This document shows, in pieces, positions 1 through 7,815 of a stretch of DNA of 64,000 bases. This DNA comes from Janthinobacterium sp. (lineage in GTDB: Bacteria > Pseudomonadota > Gammaproteobacteria > Burkholderiales > Burkholderiaceae_D). The stretch's first letter is position 1. Every line of letters begins with the position of its first letter. The stretch spans positions 1-64,000 of the forward strand of contig NZ_RFSK01000006.1 of the NCBI RefSeq assembly GCF_009923995.1, in the 5' to 3' direction. A model generated the notes under the pieces. It made no database searches. It was not told where the DNA came from and worked only from the letters and a program-made list of their open reading frames with translations. Both the position numbers and the translations under genes were made by a program.

Positions 1-18
1 ATTGTGGTTAACCACAAT
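1..18. promoter_or_regulatory. Perfect 18-bp palindrome, putative operator
   Basis: ATTGTGGTT is followed directly by its exact complement AACCACAAT. The site lies 35 bp upstream of the histidine kinase start, at the window edge. The TGGT/ACCA core resembles GntR-type operators, but the binding protein and the gene it controls, which may lie outside the window, are unknown. Confidence 0.4.
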
Positions 19-52
19 AGCCCGCTCCCGATAAGCCGCTACCCTGCCAGCC

Positions 53-2065
53 ATGCCGACTTCCCCCACTCTTGCGCGCAGCTTCAAGCTTTCCAGCCCG
101 ATGCGCTGGCTGCTGCCCGTCATCCTGCTGCTGCTGTTCCTCTCCATCCTGTTCTGGCTGCCCTGGCAGGCGCGCCAGATGGAGAGCAACGAGCGCCAGG
201 AACAATTGATCGCCGATACCCTGTGGGTGGAGCAGACGATCCGCTTCCAGCTGGCGCGCAACGAGGAAAGCCTGTTCAACCTGGGTGTGGACATCGCCAG
301 CGGCTCCCTGTCGGCGGAAAAAGTGCACGAACGGCTGCAGCAGATGCTGCGCAACGGCCGCGAGCTGCAGCGCGTGCTGTGGCTGGACACGGCCGGCAAG
401 GTACTGGCCACCAGCGACAACAGCCTGCCGCACGAACTGTCTTTTTCGCCCGCCTCGCTGACGGCCGCCGATAATGCGCGCCGCCTGCACCGGGGCCAGT
501 ATGCCCAGCCTTCGCAGCAGAGCGGCTTTCCCGATGCACCGCCCGGCGCCATGCTGATGGATTACCACCAGCCCGTGTTCGAGGGCCAGCGCTACGTGGG
601 CAGCCTGGTGGCCACTTACCAGATCAGCAGCCTGCTCGATGAAATGGTGCCGTGGTGGTTCGCCCAGGATAACCAGATTTCGCTGATCGACCGCGACGAC
701 AAGGTGCTGGCGCGCCGCGCCGCCGCCGGCCCCGGGCACGGCGTGTACACGCACAAGCGCGCGCTCGACGTGCCCGGCGCCACCATCACGCTGTTTACCG
801 ACAGCGTGAAAAGCCAGCCCAAGCTGCTACCCAATCTGCTCGTCGGCTCCGTCATCGCCCTGTCGCTGGGTCTATTATGGAGCCTGCTGGCCCTGTGGCG
901 CCACATCTCGCGCCGCCTGACGGCCGAAAGCGCGCTGCGCCAGCAGATGCTGTTCCGCACGGCGATGGAAAACTCGCTGGTGACGGGCATGCGCGCGCGC
1001 GACCTGGAGGGGCGCGTGACGTACGTCAATCCCGCGTTCTGCCAGATCGTCGGCTATCCACCCGAGGAAATCCTCGGGCGTTTGCCGCCCATGCCCTACT
1101 GGGTGCCCGAGGCGCTGGAGGAATACCAGCAACGCTTCGTCAAGGCCCTGGCAGGCAACCCCACGCCGCAGTTCGAGACCTATTTCCAGCGCCCGGACGG
1201 CACGCGCGTGCCCGTGCTGATCTTCGAGGCGCCGCTGGTGGACAAGAATGGCCAGCAGACGGGCTGGATGGGCTCCGTGCTCGACATCTCGGACCGCAAG
1301 CGCGTCGAGGAACTGAACCGCCAGCAGCAGGAAAAGCTGCAGACCAGTTCGCGCCTGGCCACCATGGGCGAACTGGCGTCGATGCTGGCGCATGAACTGA
1401 ATCAGCCGCTGGCGGCCATTTCCAGCTACACGACGGGCGCGCTGAACCTGATCCGCCGCGCCATCGACAGCGGTGCCCCCGTCGACCCGGCCACCCTGAA
1501 ACCGGCGCTTGAACATGCGGGTGCGCAGGCGCAGCGGGCCGGCCAGATCATCCGCAGCGTGCACGATTTCGTGCGCAAGAGCGAGCCGCAGCGCCAGGAT
1601 ATCGCCATCCGCACGCTCATCGACGGCATCCGCGCGCTGATCGACCTGCAGGCGCGCAAATACTATGTCACCATCCAGGAAGAAATCCCGGCCGACCTGC
1701 CGCTGCTGCGCGCCGATCCCGTGATGATCGAGCAGGTGCTGCTGAACCTGACGCGCAACGCCATCGAGGCGATGCAGGAGGCGGCGCCGGGACGGCGTAT
1801 CATGCGCCTGCGGGCCAGCCACGACGCGCAGCAGGACATGGTGACGGTCGACGTGATCGACCATGGCCACGGCATTGCGCAGGACGTGGCCGAGCGGCTG
1901 TTTTCGCCGTTTTTCTCGACCAAGTCCGAAGGCATGGGCATGGGGCTGAACATCTGCCGCACCGCCATCGAATTTCACGGCGGCGCGCTGACCTTCAGCG
2001 CCAACCCCGCCGGTGGCACCATTTTTACTTTCAGCGTGCCGGCCGCGCCGCGCGCGCCGCACTGA
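53..2065 (+). CDS. dctS: Sensor histidine kinase, DctS/FixL type with PAS domain
   Basis: This is a membrane-bound sensor kinase of 670 residues. One membrane segment lies at about residues 17-38 and a second at about 262-282. The roughly 220 residues between them form a predicted periplasmic sensor region. A PAS domain follows (about 300-420), then a HisKA domain whose phospho-acceptor is His447 in LAHELNQPLAA, then an HATPase_c domain with the G-box MGMGLNIC. The length and the LNQPLAAI H-box match the DctS kinases that sense C4-dicarboxylates with the response regulator DctR. The next gene starts 25 bp later and is a FixJ/DctR-type regulator, so the two form an operon. The dicarboxylate ligand is inferred from family resemblance only, since no TRAP transporter gene lies in the window. 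No strong ribosome binding site precedes the ATG. Confidence 0.8.
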   Translation: MPTSPTLARSFKLSSPMRWLLPVILLLLFLSILFWLPWQARQMESNERQEQLIADTLWVEQTIRFQLARNEESLFNLGVDIASGSLSAEKVHERLQQMLRNGRELQRVLWLDTAGKVLATSDNSLPHELSFSPASLTAADNARRLHRGQYAQPSQQSGFPDAPPGAMLMDYHQPVFEGQRYVGSLVATYQISSLLDEMVPWWFAQDNQISLIDRDDKVLARRAAAGPGHGVYTHKRALDVPGATITLFTDSVKSQPKLLPNLLVGSVIALSLGLLWSLLALWRHISRRLTAESALRQQMLFRTAMENSLVTGMRARDLEGRVTYVNPAFCQIVGYPPEEILGRLPPMPYWVPEALEEYQQRFVKALAGNPTPQFETYFQRPDGTRVPVLIFEAPLVDKNGQQTGWMGSVLDISDRKRVEELNRQQQEKLQTSSRLATMGELASMLAHELNQPLAAISSYTTGALNLIRRAIDSGAPVDPATLKPALEHAGAQAQRAGQIIRSVHDFVRKSEPQRQDIAIRTLIDGIRALIDLQARKYYVTIQEEIPADLPLLRADPVMIEQVLLNLTRNAIEAMQEAAPGRRIMRLRASHDAQQDMVTVDVIDHGHGIAQDVAERLFSPFFSTKSEGMGMGLNICRTAIEFHGGALTFSANPAGGTIFTFSVPAAPRAPH

Positions 2066-2090
2066 CAAACAACGACAATCCGGAGACACC

Positions 2091-2675
2091 ATGCTGCATA
2101 TCATCGACGACGAAGAAGTCGTACGCGACTCCCTGTCCTGGCTGGCCGCCTCGCGCAGCATCGAGGCGCGCAGCTATGCCAGCGCCCAGCAGTTCCTCGA
2201 CAGCCTGGACGGCACCTTCGACGCGGCCGGGGACTGCGTGCTGCTCGACGTGCGCATGCCCGACATGAACGGCATCGCCCTGTTCGACCAGCTGGTCAAG
2301 CGCGACCTGACGGCGCGCCTGCCCGTGATTTTCCTCACCGGCCACGGCGACGTGCCGATGGCCGTCGACAGCCTGAAACGGGGCGCCTTCGATTTTTTTG
2401 AAAAGCCGTTCAACGACAACGACCTGATGGACCGCGTGCAGCAGGGCCTGGCCAACTCGCGCCAGGCGGGCGAACTGGCCGCCGTGCACGCGCGCCTGGC
2501 CACCCTGTCGACGCGCGAACGCGAAGTGCTGGACCTGATTCTGGCGGGGAAAATGAACAAGGTGGTGGCCGACAAGCTGGGCATCAGCATGCGCACCGTG
2601 GAAGTCCACCGCGCGCATATCTTCGACAAGATGCAGGTCAAGACGGCGGTGGAGCTGGCGGGGTTGTTGAAGTAG
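2091..2675 (+). CDS. dctR: Response regulator, FixJ/DctR family
   Basis: This 194-residue cytoplasmic response regulator has an N-terminal receiver domain with an acidic pocket near residues 5-6 and phospho-acceptor Asp53 in LLDVRMPDMNG. The conserved Thr lies in FLTGHGDV and the Lys in FEKPF. A LuxR/FixJ-type helix-turn-helix occupies about residues 130-194 (LSTREREVLDLI, then ISMRTVEVHRAHI). The ATG at 2091 is preferred to an in-frame upstream start at 2013, because the upstream part overlaps the kinase coding region and the receiver domain begins at MLHIIDDEE. It is the probable partner of the kinase 25 bp upstream. Its target promoter, possibly dicarboxylate transport, is not in view. Confidence 0.85.
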   Translation: MLHIIDDEEVVRDSLSWLAASRSIEARSYASAQQFLDSLDGTFDAAGDCVLLDVRMPDMNGIALFDQLVKRDLTARLPVIFLTGHGDVPMAVDSLKRGAFDFFEKPFNDNDLMDRVQQGLANSRQAGELAAVHARLATLSTREREVLDLILAGKMNKVVADKLGISMRTVEVHRAHIFDKMQVKTAVELAGLLK

Positions 2676-2685
2676 GCTGAAATGT

Positions 2686-2750
2686 GGGGTCAGCCCCCCA
2701 ATGCCGCTGGCGTCAAGCTCGGTGCCAGCGCATCCGGGGGTCTGCCCCCG
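2686..2750. repeat. GGGGTCAG-type intergenic palindromic element, copy 1
   Basis: The element opens with GGGGTCAGCCCCC and closes with CGGGGGTCTGCCCCCG. An internal stem GCTGGC/GCCAGC lies at 2706-2711 and 2723-2728. It fills the gap between the convergent dctR and siderophore-reductase genes, so it could also act as a bidirectional terminator. Related copies occur at six other places in this window. Confidence 0.6.
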
Positions 2751-2757
2751 GCCTCAA

Positions 2758-3588
2758 TCAGTCGTCATGGTGCTCGTGGTGTTCGGCCGCCCCATGCTTC
2801 CAGTAGCTGGCCACGTGCAGGTGCTGCTTCGGCACGCCGGCGTCGAGGAAGTGCGCACGCAAGCCCTGTACCTGCGCATGCTCGCAGGCCACCCACACGT
2901 AGCCGTCGCCATCCTGCGGCAAGGCCACCTTCGCCAATTCCTCCAGCAGCAGGGCGCCGCTGCTGCCATTGCGGGGTACCCAGCGCAGCTCCAGCTGCGC
3001 CGCGCACTCGAGCGCGATCTGTTCCCCGTCCTCGACGATCTCGATCACGGCGATGGCGCGCGCCGTGGCCGGCAGCTGTTCCAGGCGGCGGGCGATGGCC
3101 GGCAAGGCCGTCTGGTCGCCCACCAGCACGTACCAGTCAAAATCGAGCGGCACCAGCATGGAGCCGCGCGGCCCGCCCACGCCCAGGGTCTGGCCGGGAG
3201 TCGCCTGTGCCGCCCAGCTGGCGGCAGGGCCGTCGCCATGCAGCACGAAGTCGATTTCCAGCTCGCGCCGCTCGGCGTCATAGCGGCGCGGCGTGTAGTT
3301 GCGGGCGATGGGACGCGCCCCTTCGGCGTACTGGATCGGGTTGGCGCCGTTGCCCAGCACGGGAAACACGGGCGTAGTCTCGCCCGGGGCGGGGAAGAAC
3401 AGCTTCACGTGATCGTCGTGCGCGGGCGAGACGAAGCCGTCGAGATCATCGCCGGCCAGGGTGATGCGGCGCATGTGCGGTGTCAGCTGCTCCGTGCGCA
3501 CGACGGTCAGGACGCGCAATTTCAGGTCGTGCCGCACGCGTTCGGCGCTACGCAGCCGTTGGGGTGCTGCCAGTGGTGCATTCGTCAT
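2758..3588 (-). CDS. yqjH: Siderophore-interacting FAD/NAD(P)H ferric reductase, YqjH-like
   Basis: This cytoplasmic flavin reductase of the SIP/ViuB family releases iron from ferric siderophores using NAD(P)H. The flavin-binding motif ARNYTPRRYD is visible, followed by the family stretch DWYVLVGDQTALPAI and the C-terminal pattern VASYWKHG. The start at 3588 (MTNAPLAAP) is preceded by AAGGAA seven bases upstream and is favoured over an in-frame Met 16 codons earlier. The product is 276 residues. The C-terminus is His-rich (HHEHHDD), which is unusual. The gene lies 25 bp downstream of the PadR-type repressor on the same strand, the arrangement of E. coli yqjI and yqjH in reversed order, so it is probably metal-regulated. 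Confidence 0.85.
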   Translation of the reverse strand: MTNAPLAAPQRLRSAERVRHDLKLRVLTVVRTEQLTPHMRRITLAGDDLDGFVSPAHDDHVKLFFPAPGETTPVFPVLGNGANPIQYAEGARPIARNYTPRRYDAERRELEIDFVLHGDGPAASWAAQATPGQTLGVGGPRGSMLVPLDFDWYVLVGDQTALPAIARRLEQLPATARAIAVIEIVEDGEQIALECAAQLELRWVPRNGSSGALLLEELAKVALPQDGDGYVWVACEHAQVQGLRAHFLDAGVPKQHLHVASYWKHGAAEHHEHHDD

Positions 3589-3613
3589 GGTCTGGTTCCT
3601 TGTCAAAGTGGGC

Positions 3614-4300
3614 TCATTGGCCGTCGATGATGGCATTGGCCGCCTGCTCCAGCACGGCCGCCACGCGCTCGGCTTCCGCCTCGCTCCAGTTGGTCTTGTT
3701 CAGCAGAAGGGCATGTTTCAGGGTATGCATGCCCTGGCGCACGCGCTCGGGCAAGGCATGTTTCGCCTGGATGCGGGCAAACATGTCGAGGCGGGCCAGG
3801 ATGCCGTCGACCTGCGCGCGGTTCTCCTCGATGTACGCACGGCCCTGGTCCGTGATCGTGTACAGCTTCTTGCCGCTGGCGCTTTCGGACGAGGTGACGT
3901 GGTCCTGCTCTTCCAGCAGGGTCAATGTCGGGTAGATGGCGCCCGGGCTGGGGGCATAGGCGCCGCCGCAACGCTCTTCGATGGCCTTGATGATTTCATA
4001 ACCGTGGCGGGGGCTGATCTCGATCAGCGCCAGCACGATCAGGGGCAGGTCGCCCCGGCCGAAGACGCGCTCGGCCCGTTCGCCGCGCCCGCCCCTGCCA
4101 CCTGGGCCGCCATGGCCCATGCCGTCGCCGCGTTCGTCGAAACCGCGCGGGCCGCGGCCATGCAGGGAATAGTCACTGCGGTGCTCATGACGGTGTCCGT
4201 GGCGATGCTCGCCGTGATGATGGTGCTGGCCGCAATGGCCATGATGGTGCTGATGCTGATGGGCGCCGTGGCCGTGTTCTGCGTGGTGTGAGTTTCTCAT
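3614..4300 (-). CDS. yqjI: PadR-family repressor with His-rich N-terminus, YqjI-like
   Basis: This 228-residue transcriptional regulator has a PadR winged helix at about residues 82-155 (LPLIVLALIEISPRHGYEII, then SPGAIYPTLTLLEEQ) followed by a helical dimerisation tail. The first 45 residues contain roughly 18 histidines in clusters such as HQHQHHHG. They are followed by a Gly/Arg-rich linker. In E. coli, YqjI carries a similar His-rich head, binds nickel and represses yqjH and itself. Here the reductase gene lies 25 bp downstream and a 12-bp inverted repeat lies 15 bp upstream, so autorepression relieved by metal is likely. Nickel specificity is inferred from E. coli and is not visible in the sequence. 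Confidence 0.85.
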   Translation of the reverse strand: MRNSHHAEHGHGAHQHQHHHGHCGQHHHHGEHRHGHRHEHRSDYSLHGRGPRGFDERGDGMGHGGPGGRGGRGERAERVFGRGDLPLIVLALIEISPRHGYEIIKAIEERCGGAYAPSPGAIYPTLTLLEEQDHVTSSESASGKKLYTITDQGRAYIEENRAQVDGILARLDMFARIQAKHALPERVRQGMHTLKHALLLNKTNWSEAEAERVAAVLEQAANAIIDGQ

Positions 4301-4314
4301 GTTTTCTCTTTAAA

Positions 4315-4356
4315 GATATATCGTTAGTAGGTATCGCCATTTTATAACGATATATC
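4315..4356. promoter_or_regulatory. Probable YqjI operator in divergent promoter region
   Basis: GATATATCGTTA (4315-4326) is perfectly repeated in inverse orientation as TAACGATATATC (4345-4356) with an 18-bp spacer. It lies between yqjI (minus strand) and the DUF3052 gene (plus strand). PadR proteins bind such AT-rich dyads, so it is the best candidate autoregulatory site. It could control both genes. Confidence 0.7.
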
Positions 4357-4379
4357 GATAAGTCAAGGAGAAATTTGCT

Positions 4380-4790
4380 ATGCTCGTCTTTTCATCTTCC
4401 CCTGTAAATGCCATGCCTGACAAAACCGTTGCTGAAAAAATGTATGTGAAGAACGCCACGGCCCTGGCCGTGCTCAATGACGGCGGCGAGCACGCCGCCC
4501 TGCTGGCGCAGCTGCCGGCCGAGCGGCGGGTGAATGAAGGAGAGAACGCCGACTGGGTCCTGGTATTTGCGCGCAGCCGCGCGGAACTGGAGCGCTACCT
4601 GCCCGCGGCGCAGGCGCGCCTGGCGCCCGGCGGCGCAATCTGGGTGGCGTACCGCAAGGGCGGCGTGAAGGCGGGCAGCGACATCCACCGCGACGATATC
4701 CGCGGCCATGCGCAAAGCGTGGGACTCGACAGCGTGGCCATGATCGCCATCGACGCGAACTGGTCGGCGCTGCGCCTGAAGCAGGCGTAA
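4380..4790 (+). CDS. DUF3052-like small protein
   Basis: This 136-residue soluble protein has no signal peptide or membrane segment. Its pattern (MYVKNATALAVLNDGG early, then ENADWVLVFARSRAELERYL and APGGAIWVAYRKGG) fits the DUF3052 family, whose biochemical role is unknown. The start at 4380 has AGGAG nine bases upstream; a second Met lies 11 codons later. It is transcribed divergently from yqjI with the inverted repeat in between, so it may share the YqjI operator. It converges on queG, with only 7 bp between the stop codons. Confidence 0.65.
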   Translation: MLVFSSSPVNAMPDKTVAEKMYVKNATALAVLNDGGEHAALLAQLPAERRVNEGENADWVLVFARSRAELERYLPAAQARLAPGGAIWVAYRKGGVKAGSDIHRDDIRGHAQSVGLDSVAMIAIDANWSALRLKQA

Positions 4791-4797
4791 GGCGAGG

Positions 4798-5889
4798 CTA
4801 AGCGATGCCGTGCAGCGCCAGCGCCCATTCGACGTGCTCGCGCACGATGGCCGACGGATGCTCGCGGCGCGACAGCAGGGCCGCGACGATGTCGGCCTGT
4901 CCCCTGGCCTTGGCGGCTGCGTTGCCCATGCCGACGGCCAGGTTGCGCAGCCAGCGTTCGTGGCCGATGCGGCGGATGGCGCTGCCTTCCATGCGGCGGT
5001 TGAACTCCTCTTCCGTCCAGGCGAACAGTTCCACCATGCCGGCGCTGCCCAGGCTGTGGCGCTCGTCGAAGTCGGGCACGACGGCGCGCTGGGCGAACTT
5101 GTTCCACGGGCAGACAGTCTGGCAATCGTCGCAGCCATACACCTTGTTGCCGATCAGGGGGCGCATCTCGACGGGGATGGCGCCCTTCAATTCGATGGTC
5201 AGATACGAGATGCAGCGGCGCGCGTCGAGCTGATACGGCCCCAGGATGGCTTGCGTGGGGCACACCGTGATGCACGCCGAGCACTGGCCGCAGCGGGGCG
5301 TCTCCGGCGGGTCCACGGGCAGCGGCACGTCGACGAGGATCTCGCCGAGGAAGAAGAAGGAGCCGCCCTGGCGGTTGATCAGCAAGGTGTGCTTGCCGCG
5401 CCAGCCCAATCCGCCCTTTTGCGCCAGTTCCACTTCCATCACGGGCGCCGAATCGCTGAAGACGCGGTAGCCAAAGTCGCCGATCTCGCCCTTGATGCGT
5501 TCGGCCAGCTGCTGCAGGCGCGAGCGCATCACCTTGTGGTAGTCGCGGCCCCGCGCATACACGGAGATCACGGCCGCCGCAGGGTCGGCGTCGCGCGCCG
5601 CCTCGTGCGTGCGCCAGTCTGGCCCCAGCGCCGGCGGCAGGTAGTTCATGCGCGCGCTGATGGCGCGCACCGTGCCCGGCACCAGTTCGGCCGGGCGCGC
5701 ACGTTTCATGCCGTGGCTGGCCATGTAATCCATTTCGCCGTGGTACCCTGCGTCGAGCCAGGCTTGCAGGGGTGCTTCCATGTGCGACAGGTCGACGTCG
5801 GCGATGCGCACCTCGGCAAAACCCAGCTCGCGTCCCCATTCCTTGATGGAGCGCGCAAGAAGATCAAGATCGGTGACGGTGGCGGACAT
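4798..5889 (-). CDS. queG: Epoxyqueuosine reductase QueG
   Basis: QueG carries out the last step of queuosine synthesis, reducing epoxyqueuosine to queuosine at the wobble position of tRNAs with GUN anticodons, using cobalamin and two 4Fe-4S clusters. Both ferredoxin-type cluster motifs are present: CGQCSACITVCP at about residue 198 and CDDCQTVCPWN at about residue 253. The C-terminal HEAT-like repeat with ERWLRNLAVGMGN is also there. The length of 363 residues is normal. It is divergent from tsaE, with 78 bp between the starts. Confidence 0.93.
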   Translation of the reverse strand: MSATVTDLDLLARSIKEWGRELGFAEVRIADVDLSHMEAPLQAWLDAGYHGEMDYMASHGMKRARPAELVPGTVRAISARMNYLPPALGPDWRTHEAARDADPAAAVISVYARGRDYHKVMRSRLQQLAERIKGEIGDFGYRVFSDSAPVMEVELAQKGGLGWRGKHTLLINRQGGSFFFLGEILVDVPLPVDPPETPRCGQCSACITVCPTQAILGPYQLDARRCISYLTIELKGAIPVEMRPLIGNKVYGCDDCQTVCPWNKFAQRAVVPDFDERHSLGSAGMVELFAWTEEEFNRRMEGSAIRRIGHERWLRNLAVGMGNAAAKARGQADIVAALLSRREHPSAIVREHVEWALALHGIA

Positions 5890-5967
5890 AGGGGACTTTA
5901 CGGAGAACGGCAGGCGCGCGGGCGGTTACAATGACAGCAGCCTCCATTTTATGCGATACCGAAGATA

Positions 5968-6456
5968 ATGACCGAACACTTCACAGCCCATCTCCACGAC
6001 GAAGCCGGCACCGCCGCGCTGGGCGCCGCGCTGGCGCGCGCGCTGGCGCCAGGCCTGGCGATCTACCTGCACGGCGACCTCGGTGCCGGCAAGACGGCCC
6101 TCACGCGCGCCCTGCTGCATGCGGCCGGCCATGCGGGCCACGTCAAGAGTCCCACGTATACCCTGTCCGAACCGTACACGGTGCAGCTCGATGGCCAGAG
6201 CGTCAACGTCATCCACTTCGACCTGTACCGCATGGGCAGCGCCGAGGAATTTCTCGACGCGGGTTTTCGCGAAGACTTCGATGGCCGCAACATCTGCATC
6301 GTCGAATGGCCCGAGAAAGCCGAGCCGGTGCTGCCGCCGGCGGACCTGAATGTTTATTTGAGCGTTGCGGGGTCAGGACGTGATGTAGAATTGCAAGCGT
6401 CTTCTGAATTGGGTCTGTCATGCCTTCACCGTCTCAAATTCGCCCCGAACCTTTGA
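5968..6456 (+). CDS. tsaE: tRNA threonylcarbamoyladenosine biosynthesis ATPase TsaE
   Basis: TsaE is the ATPase of the TsaBDE complex that makes the t6A modification at position 37 of ANN-decoding tRNAs. The Walker A motif GDLGAGKTALTR begins at about residue 36. SPTYTLSEPY and HFDLYRMG follow, as is typical. The product is 162 residues. Its last 37 bp overlap the start of amiC in another frame, so the C-terminal dozen residues (after about residue 150) are probably constrained by the amiC leader. The tsaE-amiC order is common in betaproteobacteria, and the overlap implies coupled translation. Confidence 0.92.
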   Translation: MTEHFTAHLHDEAGTAALGAALARALAPGLAIYLHGDLGAGKTALTRALLHAAGHAGHVKSPTYTLSEPYTVQLDGQSVNVIHFDLYRMGSAEEFLDAGFREDFDGRNICIVEWPEKAEPVLPPADLNVYLSVAGSGRDVELQASSELGLSCLHRLKFAPNL

Positions 6457-7814
6457 TCTCCTCGCCCATCACCCGGCGCACGGTGCTCAAGGCCGGCGGC
6501 ACCCTGCTGTTGTCCGTGTTCGCGCCGATGTCGGCGATGGCGGCGCAAATCCTCGCCGTGCGCGTCTGGCCGGCCGAAGACTACACGCGCGTCACGCTGG
6601 AAAACGACAGCATCCTGAAGGCCACCCACTTCATCGTCAAGGACCCGGAACGCCTGGTGGTCGATATCGAAGGCCTGGAACTCAATCCCACCCTGAAGGG
6701 CCTGGTGGCAAAGATCCAGTCGAACGACCCGTACATCAAGCAGGTGCGCGTGGGCCAGAACCGGCCCAACGTGGTGCGCCTGGTGTTCGACCTGAAAGAG
6801 GAAGTCACGCCGCAGCTGTTTACCCTGCCGCCGGCCGGCTCCTACAACCACCGCCTGATCTTCGACCTGTATCCCGTGCACGAGCCGGACCTGATCGCGC
6901 AGATGATCGAAAAGGGCGACTGGTCGAGCGATCCGGCCAAGCCGCCCATGGCCGGCACGCATACGCCGCCGCCCGCCCTGCCCGAGAGCGGCAAGCCGCC
7001 CGTGGCCGCCGTGGCGCCGCCGGTGGCGCCCATCGTGCCGCCCGTGCCCGAACTCCGACCGGAGCAGCGCCCCGAAGCGCGTCCGCTGCCGGGCCAGAAG
7101 GTGGTGCGCATGATTACCATCGCGCTCGATCCCGGCCACGGCGGCGAAGACCCGGGCGCCATGGGCAGCCGGGGCAGCCGCGAAAAAGACGTGGTGCTGG
7201 CCATCGCCAAGCGCCTGAAAACCAAGCTGGAACTGCAGCCGAACATGCGCGTCATGCTCACGCGCGACGCCGACTTCTTCGTCCCGCTGGGCATGCGCGT
7301 GGAAAAGGCGCGCAAGGTGCAGGCCGACCTGTTCGTCTCCATCCACGCCGACGCCTTCATCCAGCCGACGGCGCGCGGCTCGTCCGTCTTCGTGCTGTCG
7401 GAAAAAGGCGCCACCTCGACGGCCGCGCGCTGGCTGGCCAACAAGGAAAACCAGGCTGACCTGATCGGCGGCGTGAACGTGAAGAACCACGACAAGCAGC
7501 TGGCCAGCGTGCTGCTCGACCTGTCGACGACGGCGCAGATCAATGACAGCATGAAGCTGGGCAAGGCCGTGCTGCGCGAAATCGGCGGCATCAACCGCCT
7601 GCACAAGGGCTCCGTCGAGCAGGCCGGCTTCGCCGTGCTCAAGGCGCCCGACATTCCCTCCATCCTGATCGAGACGGCCTTCATCTCGAACCCGGAAGAA
7701 GAGGCCAAGCTGACCGACAACGGCTACCAGGACCAGATGGCCGACGCCATCGTCACGGGCATCAAGAATTATTTTGCGAAGAATCCGCCGCTGGCGAAAA
7801 GCCGTTTGACCTGA
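6420..7814 (+). CDS. amiC: N-acetylmuramoyl-L-alanine amidase, AmiC type
   Basis: This periplasmic amidase of 464 residues cleaves the stem peptide from murein during daughter-cell separation. The N-terminus carries a twin-arginine signal (TRRTVLKAGG, then a hydrophobic stretch ending AMA). An AMIN targeting domain lies at about residues 45-145, followed by a Pro-rich linker at about 165-225. The Amidase_3 zinc domain runs from about residue 230, with ALDPGHGGEDPGAMG, SIHADAF and the catalytic Glu in LIETAFISNPEE. Tat export matches E. coli AmiC. It overlaps tsaE by 37 bp. Confidence 0.92.
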   Translation: MPSPSQIRPEPLISSPITRRTVLKAGGTLLLSVFAPMSAMAAQILAVRVWPAEDYTRVTLENDSILKATHFIVKDPERLVVDIEGLELNPTLKGLVAKIQSNDPYIKQVRVGQNRPNVVRLVFDLKEEVTPQLFTLPPAGSYNHRLIFDLYPVHEPDLIAQMIEKGDWSSDPAKPPMAGTHTPPPALPESGKPPVAAVAPPVAPIVPPVPELRPEQRPEARPLPGQKVVRMITIALDPGHGGEDPGAMGSRGSREKDVVLAIAKRLKTKLELQPNMRVMLTRDADFFVPLGMRVEKARKVQADLFVSIHADAFIQPTARGSSVFVLSEKGATSTAARWLANKENQADLIGGVNVKNHDKQLASVLLDLSTTAQINDSMKLGKAVLREIGGINRLHKGSVEQAGFAVLKAPDIPSILIETAFISNPEEEAKLTDNGYQDQMADAIVTGIKNYFAKNPPLAKSRLT

Positions 7815-7815
7815 C

